DNA of 27,189 nt from a virus, in the IMG/VR virus record IMGVR_UViG_3300032273_000073, positions 1 to 27,189 of that record. The stretch is one strand, 5' to 3'. The position numbers were made by a program, and so were the translations under genes. Each line of letters opens with the position of its first letter. Position 1 is the first letter of the stretch. This document shows, one piece after another, positions 21,801 through 27,189 of this stretch. The notes below the pieces were generated by a model that saw nothing but the letters and a program-made list of their open reading frames with translations, searched no databases and had not been told where the DNA came from.

Positions 21801-22769
21801 ATGAAAGATACAATATTTCAAATAAGGCAAGATATAGCTTTAGAAATGAAAGAAAAATATAAGCTAAATATTGAAGATTTTATTTTAATTCGAAAAATAG
21901 GAGATTTTAGTTTATCTGCCGATACCATTGAGATTATAAAAGATGAAAAAGTTTACCACTGGATAAGTTATGACGCGATCCAAAAAGATTTTCCTCTGTT
22001 ATATCCAACAGTAGAAGCTATAAAAAAAAGGATTCATAGGATGACTAAAAAAGGTCTTCTAGAGAGTAAAGCTCATATAGTAAAAAAAGAAGATTTAGAA
22101 AAAAGTGAATTTAATACACCAGGAACATTTTCAATTTTGAGGTTAGAAAAAGAAACTAGAAAATTATTTAATTCAAAAGTCATTTTACCCCCAGGACAAA
22201 ATGACGCACCCTCTAGGACAGAATGTCCTAGGGGTGGGGACAAAATGGGGCGACCCCTGGGACAGAATGGCGTTAACAAAGAACCCCGAGAAAAGAACCC
22301 CAAGAAAAGAACTCCTAAAAAAGAAGTAGTAGCAGAAAAGAAAGATCCTGCCACTGCTCCTGAAGATATATTTTTTAAAGAACTAAAAACCATTCTTTCA
22401 GAAGCCAGTATTAAAAATCATAATTCTAATACTTTAAAAAATATTAAAAATTATTCTAATGGTGATATCAATGAAGTTAAAAAAGTAATTGAGTTTATAA
22501 AATTAAAAAGTAAAAATATGAACTCTAAAGTCTTAGTGGCCATATTAAAAGATAAAGATCATCAGATAGTTGAGCCAGTAGATATAAAAAAAGCTACTAG
22601 AACAGAAAAAATAGATTTTATGATTGAAAAATTAGGAGAATTTAAAATCAGATCTATGAGAAATACTATTTTAAAAGAGATCGGTTGTGAATGCCAAGGT
22701 GTAGATGATGATCTGGGTAATCAATTATGTAAAAAATATAATAAATTAAATACTCAAGGGGGAATGTAA
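21801..22769 (+). CDS. Replication initiation protein, O-like, with internal iterons
   Basis: A 322-residue protein. Residues 1-120 resemble the winged-helix DNA-binding domain of phage and plasmid initiators (VYHWISYDAIQKDFPLLYPTVEAIKKRIHRMTKKGLLESK). A short linker at 128-157, rich in Gly, Pro and Arg, is encoded by four 22-base repeats. A Lys-rich stretch and a helical C-terminal half (185-322) follow, where helicase-loader contacts would be expected. Iterons inside the initiator gene are the arrangement of lambda O and several theta replicons. GGAGTG precedes the ATG. The protein resembles these initiators in layout only; no family name can be assigned with confidence. Confidence 0.7.
   Translation: MKDTIFQIRQDIALEMKEKYKLNIEDFILIRKIGDFSLSADTIEIIKDEKVYHWISYDAIQKDFPLLYPTVEAIKKRIHRMTKKGLLESKAHIVKKEDLEKSEFNTPGTFSILRLEKETRKLFNSKVILPPGQNDAPSRTECPRGGDKMGRPLGQNGVNKEPREKNPKKRTPKKEVVAEKKDPATAPEDIFFKELKTILSEASIKNHNSNTLKNIKNYSNGDINEVKKVIEFIKLKSKNMNSKVLVAILKDKDHQIVEPVDIKKATRTEKIDFMIEKLGEFKIRSMRNTILKEIGCECQGVDDDLGNQLCKKYNKLNTQGGM
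22194..22273 (+). repeat. Four 22-bp iterons (candidate origin)
   Basis: GGACAAAATG at 22194 and 22238 and GGACAGAATG at 22216 and 22260 start exactly 22 bases apart. The period is not a multiple of three, so the repetition is not made by repeated amino acids and points to DNA-level selection. The stretch is markedly GC-rich for this genome. Confidence 0.82.
22281..22322 (+). repeat. Three 14-bp direct repeats beside the iterons
   Basis: GAACCCCGAGAAAA (22281), GAACCCCAAGAAAA (22295) and GAACTCCTAAAAAA (22309) are tandem 14-base units, again not a multiple of three. Confidence 0.65.
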
Positions 22770-22942
22770 TGAAACGAATATTAATTAAAAATTGGAATTA
22801 TTTTAGAATTAAGACTTTGCCTAATATTAAAAAATTAGTGCTACATGGTGTGGAATATACCGATCAAGTTGATATCCAGGGAATGTGTTTCGAGGCATAC
22901 CTACAAAAAGAAACTATTGAATTTGAAGTGGAGGAGAGTTGA
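22769..22942 (+). CDS. Small phage protein, unknown (57 aa)
   Basis: The ATG overlaps the stop of the replication gene (TAATG), with GGGGGAATG just upstream. The product begins MKRILIKNWNYFRIKTLPNI and ends QKETIEFEVEES: mixed beta and charged. It probably belongs to the same operon. Confidence 0.62.
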   Translation: MKRILIKNWNYFRIKTLPNIKKLVLHGVEYTDQVDIQGMCFEAYLQKETIEFEVEES

Positions 22943-22946
22943 TCTT

Positions 22947-23297
22947 ATGGAACGAGGAGTTTTGACTGATGATATATTAGTGGAGCTAGAACAAATTATT
23001 CCTGAGTATCTCCCATTTCAACATTTAAAATTATTAAACTTTTTACCTTTTATCGATCATACAGTAAAAAATAAAGGGATATTCAAAGGAGATCAATTAA
23101 CTAATGAAGAATTTGAAATATTAACTTATCTAGTTGAAAAAAAACATCTAGACTTAAGCCTTCTAACAGGTCAAACAGTTAATTCTATGATGGATCCTAA
23201 ATATGAAATAAAAATTAGAGAGTATAAATTCTATAACTTAATGCAAAGAGCTCTTTGGTTCTCATATGTTGAAAAAAGGTTACCATGGGAAAAGTAA
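22947..23297 (+). CDS. Phage protein, unknown (116 aa)
   Basis: The start at 22947 follows GGAGGAGAG; a longer reading from 22845 has no such site. The product MERGVLTDDILVELEQIIPE ... YVEKRLPWEK is 116 residues, helical, with LTNEEFEILTYLVEKKHLDLS resembling an alpha-helical repeat and a compact C-terminus. It overlaps nothing; it begins four bases after the preceding stop. Family not recognised. Confidence 0.7.
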   Translation: MERGVLTDDILVELEQIIPEYLPFQHLKLLNFLPFIDHTVKNKGIFKGDQLTNEEFEILTYLVEKKHLDLSLLTGQTVNSMMDPKYEIKIREYKFYNLMQRALWFSYVEKRLPWEK

Positions 23298-23323
23298 AAA
23301 AAAATCTAAAAAAGGAGGTTTCA

Positions 23324-23464
23324 ATGAAAGAATTATTTCAATTTGTTATCTTTTTATTCAAGGTTATCGTGTTTATGCTAATCCTTATAGATATAAGTTT
23401 AGAAGGCGCAATAAAATTTGTTATCTTTTATCTTGGATTTAAAGAAATATTAAAAACGATTTAA
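23324..23464 (+). CDS. Small hydrophobic membrane protein (46 aa)
   Basis: AAAGGAGG precedes the ATG. The product has two hydrophobic stretches, FVIFLFKVIVFMLILIDI and GAIKFVIFYLGF, enough for one or two membrane passes. Its position between early genes and its size recall small phage membrane peptides, but function is not visible. Confidence 0.6.
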   Translation: MKELFQFVIFLFKVIVFMLILIDISLEGAIKFVIFYLGFKEILKTI

Positions 23465-23497
23465 GAATGATAAAACAAATAAAACTGAGGTGTAATA

Positions 23498-23698
23498 ATG
23501 GAAAATCTAAAATTAAGAAATATTGAATATAAAATTATAAGTAATCACGATGACTATGATCTAGAGCTAACTGAGGAAAATATTTTGCATTTTAAAAGAG
23601 GAGGAGAATTATATATTTCTATCCATCTAGATAAAGTTTGTCTAGGTAGTAAATTAGTTCTTTTAGAGCATTTAGGTTTGAAAATAGAAAAAAAGTAG
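23498..23698 (+). CDS. Small phage protein, unknown (66 aa)
   Basis: GAGGTG lies ahead of the ATG. Acidic and mixed: MENLKLRNIEYKIISNHDDY ... LLEHLGLKIEKK, with no membrane segment. It is the last gene before a terminator, so it closes the rightward early operon. Confidence 0.65.
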   Translation: MENLKLRNIEYKIISNHDDYDLELTEENILHFKRGGELYISIHLDKVCLGSKLVLLEHLGLKIEKK

Positions 23699-23714
23699 AA
23701 ATAAATCTACTTTT
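23691..23714 (+). terminator. Terminator after the early operon
   Basis: AAAAGTAGA-AATAAA-TCTACTTTT hairpin with A and T flanks; its left arm overlaps the stop at 23698. Confidence 0.6.
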
Positions 23715-23735
23715 AATTCCCATCATTTGAGATCT

Positions 23736-23975
23736 TTAGCGTCTGACTTTGCAATAGAACAATGTTATTTTTTCAATTTTGTCACCCAATGATTGAAAAG
23801 ATCCAATCTCTCCATTTTTTTCCATTAATGTTAATTGAAAATTTAAATTGGAAAGACTAAGGTTAGCAAAAAAATATTTTTCCCTTAAAATATGATGTAG
23901 TTCTTTTAAATCAAAATCATCAAAAGAAAGAATTTTATCAATTAAACTAAAAAGTATTTCTTGTTCATTATACAT
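23736..23975 (-). CDS. Small leftward protein, unknown (79 aa)
   Basis: AGGAGGATGTCTTT precedes the ATG. The product MYNEQEILFSLIDKILSFDD ... ITLFYCKVRR is helical, with LKELHHILREKYFFANLSLSNLNFQLTLMEKNGEI reminiscent of a winged-helix regulator. It diverges from the partition operon and might regulate it. Family not recognised. Confidence 0.62.
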   Translation of the reverse strand: MYNEQEILFSLIDKILSFDDFDLKELHHILREKYFFANLSLSNLNFQLTLMEKNGEIGSFQSLGDKIEKITLFYCKVRR

Positions 23976-24021
23976 AAAGACATCCTCCTATAAGCCGCTT
24001 TTAAACCCTAAATAATGCATG

Positions 24022-24041
24022 AGTATACTTAACTATACCTT
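24022..24041. promoter_or_regulatory. Short repeats in the region between the leftward gene and the ParA operon
   Basis: The 140 bases between 23976 and 24115 hold the palindrome AGTATACT (24022-24029) and a second TATAC motif (ACTATAC) next to it. Centromere-like or operator sites would be expected here, but the repeats are short. Confidence 0.3.
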
Positions 24042-24115
24042 AAAAATAATGAGATTTCAAAATTCTTAGAAAAATAATATAGTATTTTATAAAAATATAA
24101 ATTTTAGGAGGCAAG

Positions 24116-24286
24116 ATGAAAAAACAAAAATTAAGACCAAATCATCAAGAAATTATAGCTATGAGTTTAGAGGATCTAAACTTTATATTAAAAAGTGGAT
24201 ATGTATTAACTAATAGACAAACTAAGCAAATTAAATCAGAGATCAAAAGAAAAAGAAGAAACACAGGGCAAAAGGTGATTGTCTAA
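24116..24286 (+). CDS. Small basic protein ahead of ParA (56 aa)
   Basis: TAGGAGGCAAG precedes the ATG. The product is strongly basic (KQIKSEIKRKRRNTGQKVIV at the C-terminus) and its stop overlaps the parA start (TAATG). A small DNA-binding partner or regulator of the partition operon is plausible. Confidence 0.62.
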   Translation: MKKQKLRPNHQEIIAMSLEDLNFILKSGYVLTNRQTKQIKSEIKRKRRNTGQKVIV

Positions 24287-25002
24287 TGGCTAAGATAATT
24301 TTATTTAAAAATAATAAAGGAGGAGTAGGGAAATCCTTACTATGTTTCTGGACTGCTCATATCCTCTCTACATTATCAAAAACAAGTGATGATAAGAAAA
24401 ATAAAGTATTAATCCTTACATCTGATTCCCAAAACAATATCATGCAGATGGCAGGAGCCAAATTAGGCTATGGGGATGGGCTCCAGGGTTATATAGATGG
24501 TAGAGGCTCAGATCTGATTAGATTAAGAAAGAACCTGTTTTATATCCCTCTTACTTCTACTGGAATAAAGAGAACTTTTGAAACTAGATTTCTAGATGTA
24601 ATAGAAGTTTTTAAAAAACAGTATGATTATATCTTGATCGATGGATCACCAGTATTAAAGTTAGATAATATTTTTTTAGAAGTCAGTGACAAGGTAATAA
24701 TTCCAACCTTTCTTGATAAAGTCACTACTCATGGAATGGTTAATCTAATCAATGAGATTGGAGTTAATAGAGTGGCTCTAATCGTCCCTAATAGGGTTGG
24801 TAAAAGTAAAATGGAACGAGAACACCTAAATAAAATAAAAGAGAAACTAGACGGTGTAGGAGTGATTATCACTGATCCTATTTACCAAACTACAAAGATT
24901 ATGAAACTTACAGAAAAATTCAAAACAATCATGGAAACCAAAAGTAAACAATATGATGATATAAAGCAGATCTTTGCAAAGATTGTAAAGGCGGTGATGT
25001 AG
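24286..25002 (+). CDS. parA: ParA-family partition ATPase
   Basis: A 238-residue ATPase with the deviant Walker A motif KGGVGKS at 11-17 (KNNKGGVGKSLLCFW), the switch region YDYILIDGSPVLKL in place of the usual DxPP, and KVIIPTFLDKVTTHGM. ParA proteins drive segregation of plasmids and low-copy phage genomes on the nucleoid. The usual N-terminal regulatory helix-turn-helix is absent, so it resembles the short type Ib form. It is translationally coupled to the preceding small basic gene and followed by its putative partner. Other members of the family position different cargo, so the substrate is inferred from context. Confidence 0.85.
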   Translation: MAKIILFKNNKGGVGKSLLCFWTAHILSTLSKTSDDKKNKVLILTSDSQNNIMQMAGAKLGYGDGLQGYIDGRGSDLIRLRKNLFYIPLTSTGIKRTFETRFLDVIEVFKKQYDYILIDGSPVLKLDNIFLEVSDKVIIPTFLDKVTTHGMVNLINEIGVNRVALIVPNRVGKSKMEREHLNKIKEKLDGVGVIITDPIYQTTKIMKLTEKFKTIMETKSKQYDDIKQIFAKIVKAVM

Positions 25003-25677
25003 ATGGATGTCTTTGGAGAATTACAAAAAGCAGTAAAAAAAGAAATATATGTTTCAAATTTTGATTTCGGGAGTCGCGAAATTGAAAAAGAAGATATTGA
25101 GTTCATAAAAAGTAGTGAGCAGAAATTAAGAAAAAGGTTTATGGTAATATCAGAATCTCTCTATGATATATGTATAACTCTTAATCAAGTCTCTTTAAAA
25201 TTTAAAAAGTCTGGTGATTTTATGGATTGGTACGAAGCCAACGGACTTACAAAAGATAATATTTCTGAGTTCAATAAAAGATTTATCTTGTTCCAGGAGT
25301 TTGGTGATAAAAAAGATTTTATTGCATCCCTTTCTACCCAATCAGTTAAATTTTTGACTCATAAAGATGTTACAGCAGATGCCAGGGAAAAGATCATTCA
25401 TGGGGGAATTAAAAAAGCTGAAACTATAAAAGAATTATTAGCTCCTGTAAAGGATCAGATAGCAATCGAGTTTAAAAAACCAGTTCAATATGTTAATTAT
25501 AAAAAACTAGATATTTTAAAGAAAAGTATTGAAAAAGTAGAAGATGGAGGGACTTTAGAAGAATATAAAGCTGAAGCTATGGCTATTGAGGAACACCTCA
25601 AAATGATAAAAGCTTCTATTAAAAATAAAGAAAAGGAATTTGAAAACAAAAATAATTTGAAAATGTTTAAGAAATAA
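25003..25677 (+). CDS. Putative ParA partner / centromere-binding protein
   Basis: A 224-residue helical protein starting directly after the parA stop, with GGCGGTG upstream. KFKKSGDFMDWYEANGLTKDNISEFNKRF resembles DUF3102-type segments ('gsF.eWve...fs...a..y') that occur in partition-related proteins of Gram-positive plasmids and phages. The C-terminal third is coiled-coil-like (EEYKAEAMAIEEHLKMIKAS). Position and the F-W-E pattern support the role; no classical ParB domain is seen. Confidence 0.5.
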   Translation: MDVFGELQKAVKKEIYVSNFDFGSREIEKEDIEFIKSSEQKLRKRFMVISESLYDICITLNQVSLKFKKSGDFMDWYEANGLTKDNISEFNKRFILFQEFGDKKDFIASLSTQSVKFLTHKDVTADAREKIIHGGIKKAETIKELLAPVKDQIAIEFKKPVQYVNYKKLDILKKSIEKVEDGGTLEEYKAEAMAIEEHLKMIKASIKNKEKEFENKNNLKMFKK

Positions 25678-25688
25678 GGGAGGCTCAA

Positions 25689-25799
25689 ATGAAAATAAAA
25701 ATTTCAATTAAAAGTTCTGGAAAAAGTAAAGAAATGAAAGCAAATATCATAAAAAGGGTTTTGAAGAGTATTGAAGAAAAAAACAGTAATTTACAATAG
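25689..25799 (+). CDS. Very small basic protein overlapping recombinase start (36 aa)
   Basis: GGGAGG precedes the ATG. The product MKIKISIKSSGKSKEMKANI ... IEEKNSNLQ is highly basic. Its last 29 bases overlap the recombinase start in another frame, so it may serve mainly to couple translation. Confidence 0.5.
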   Translation: MKIKISIKSSGKSKEMKANIIKRVLKSIEEKNSNLQ

Positions 25800-27189
25800 A
25801 GTCTCTACCACCATGCAAGAAAAGTCAAACTCCTTGGAAGCACAGATAAAACAGTGTGAGGAGTTTGCAAATTTAAAGAACTTTGAAATAGTTGAAATCT
25901 TAACAGATATAGAAAGCGGTACTAAAGATGATAGATCAGGTTATTTAAGGTTAAAGGAACTAATTAAAAATAGAGAGTTTGATACTTTGATAGTATATGA
26001 AACTTCTCGAATATCTAGGAAATTGATAGAATTATTACTCTTTATAGAACTATTACAAACAAATGAGATAGATTTTATTTCTGCTACAGAAACTGGTTAT
26101 GATACCACTACTCCTGAAGGTAAGTTTGCCATGAGTATTAGACTCTCCATGATTCAATTTGAAAGAGATAATATTGCTAAAAGAGTAACTGAAAGACTTT
26201 ATTTTAAGGCTTCAAAAGGACAATGGTTGAATGGAAAGCCTCCACGAGGTTATATCCTTCAAGACAAAAAGCTTATTATTGATGAACCTGAAGCTGAAAT
26301 AGTAAGAGATATTTTTAAAAGATTTCTTGATGGAGAAAGTATGTATCGAATTTGTGAGATACACGATTTAAAATGGGGATCTAAACAGGTAAAAAGAATC
26401 CTAACAAACCCTACCTATACAGGTCATATTCGTTATGGGAATAGAAAACATACTGGAAATGATAAAAAAGATATATTAGTTAAAGGTCTTCATAAACCTA
26501 TTATATCTGAAGAGGATTTTAAACAAGTTCAAGAATTACTTAAGCAAATAAAAAGAACTCCTTTAAAATCTAATCGATATTTATTAAATGGTATTTTAAA
26601 ATGTAAAAATTGTGGAAACAGCGTCCTTGGCATTCCAGGAAAACAATATCAAAACTACCCACATTATGGCTGTAATTTAAAAAGACTGAAATTTTCAGAT
26701 AAATTAATCTATAAAGATCAAAACTGTGATAGTGCAAATATAAAATCTTCTCTCCTGGAAAAAGCAATTATAGATGAACTAAAAAAGGAAATAAAAAAAC
26801 TAGAAGGTCTAGAAAATGTTCAATACAATGAAGGTTTTATTGATTTATCTATAATCAGAAAAAATATTAATAAATTAAAATCTAAAAGAGAAAGAATATT
26901 AGATGCCTATATTGACGGTAACCTCCATAAAGACATTTACCTCAAAAGAATAAAAATATTAGAGGAAGAGATAATCCTCATGGAAAAGAAACTCCTCAAT
27001 AAACCTAAAAAAATTGATTTTCAAAGTAACAAAGAAAAAATCATAAAATATTTTAATAGTATAGATTTCGAAGATATAGAAAAAGCTAATTCTGTTTTAA
27101 GATTAATGATTGATAAAATCATTGTCCTCAGAAAAAAAGAAGATGCTAAAGATGAATTTGAAATAGAAATATATTTAAACATCATTTAA
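25771..27189 (+). CDS. Large serine recombinase (phage integrase)
   Basis: A 472-residue protein with a TTG start. The resolvase catalytic domain (1-150) has Ser12 in YNRVSTTMQ, the conserved ESGTKDDRSGYLRLKEL, YETSRISRKL and RLSMIQFERDNIAKRV. The recombinase DNA-binding domain (about 155-260) includes GYILQDKKLIIDEPEAEIVRDIFKRF and TNPTYTGHIRYG. A zinc ribbon (LKCKNCGNSVLG, YGCNLKR, QNCDS) and a C-terminal coiled coil (INKLKSKRERILDAY) complete the layout. It inserts phage DNA between attP and attB without a host factor; excision would require a directionality factor. The stop lies at the last base of the window, so attP would lie just outside or in front of the gene. Confidence 0.93.
   Translation: MKKKTVIYNRVSTTMQEKSNSLEAQIKQCEEFANLKNFEIVEILTDIESGTKDDRSGYLRLKELIKNREFDTLIVYETSRISRKLIELLLFIELLQTNEIDFISATETGYDTTTPEGKFAMSIRLSMIQFERDNIAKRVTERLYFKASKGQWLNGKPPRGYILQDKKLIIDEPEAEIVRDIFKRFLDGESMYRICEIHDLKWGSKQVKRILTNPTYTGHIRYGNRKHTGNDKKDILVKGLHKPIISEEDFKQVQELLKQIKRTPLKSNRYLLNGILKCKNCGNSVLGIPGKQYQNYPHYGCNLKRLKFSDKLIYKDQNCDSANIKSSLLEKAIIDELKKEIKKLEGLENVQYNEGFIDLSIIRKNINKLKSKRERILDAYIDGNLHKDIYLKRIKILEEEIILMEKKLLNKPKKIDFQSNKEKIIKYFNSIDFEDIEKANSVLRLMIDKIIVLRKKEDAKDEFEIEIYLNII

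Noticed and set aside
21621-21830. Minus-strand 69-codon frame before the replication gene
   Set aside because: It runs through the structured leader and the initiator start, with no credible start site.
1-27189. CRISPR array
   Set aside because: The only regular repeats are the 22-, 14- and 21-base series, each too short and too close together for repeat-spacer units, and no cas genes are present.

Overview
The window is AT-rich and reads as one contiguous piece of a temperate phage genome: a prophage, or possibly a phage-plasmid. AGA and ATA codons, frequent GGAGG-type ribosome binding sites and very short intergenic gaps suggest an AT-rich, mostly anaerobic bacterial host such as Fusobacteriota or Clostridia. 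No single gene pins the host down. Tail, lysis and most late genes are not in the window.

Right to left along the minus strand, positions 5887-1 hold a lambda-type packaging and head module: Nu1-like small terminase, GpA-type large terminase, a gpW/DUF6148-like joining protein, portal, ClpP-type protease with a probable nested in-frame scaffold, decoration protein D and the start of a gpE-type capsid protein. A GC-rich stretch just upstream of the small terminase is a candidate cos site. Beside it lies a small plus-strand gene for a Cys-rich protein with a strong Fur-box-like operator. Positions 6300-10448 carry a second TerS-like protein, a ParB-domain/DNA methyltransferase fusion, a protein resembling CRI-type rolling-circle replication initiators preceded by an inverted repeat, a Com-like zinc-finger protein and two small genes.

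Positions 10567-20283 are one same-strand run that starts with a CI/LexA-type repressor and continues through AbiH-like, type III Mod, type III Res, a TIR-like protein, DinD, a PD-(D/E)XK-DUF5655 protein and a small helical protein. It ends at a strong hairpin terminator. The layout suggests a defence cluster co-transcribed with the prophage repressor, so expressed in the lysogen.

Positions 20582-27189 are the control, replication and maintenance side. They hold a small XRE regulator facing away from an early promoter with three 21-bp-phased repeats, several tiny early genes, and a structured leader before an O-like replication protein. That gene carries four 22-bp iterons in its own coding sequence. 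A ParA-family ATPase with a putative partition partner follows, then a large serine recombinase that ends at the window edge. The iteron replicon, ParA pair and integrase together leave both chromosomal integration and plasmid maintenance possible.
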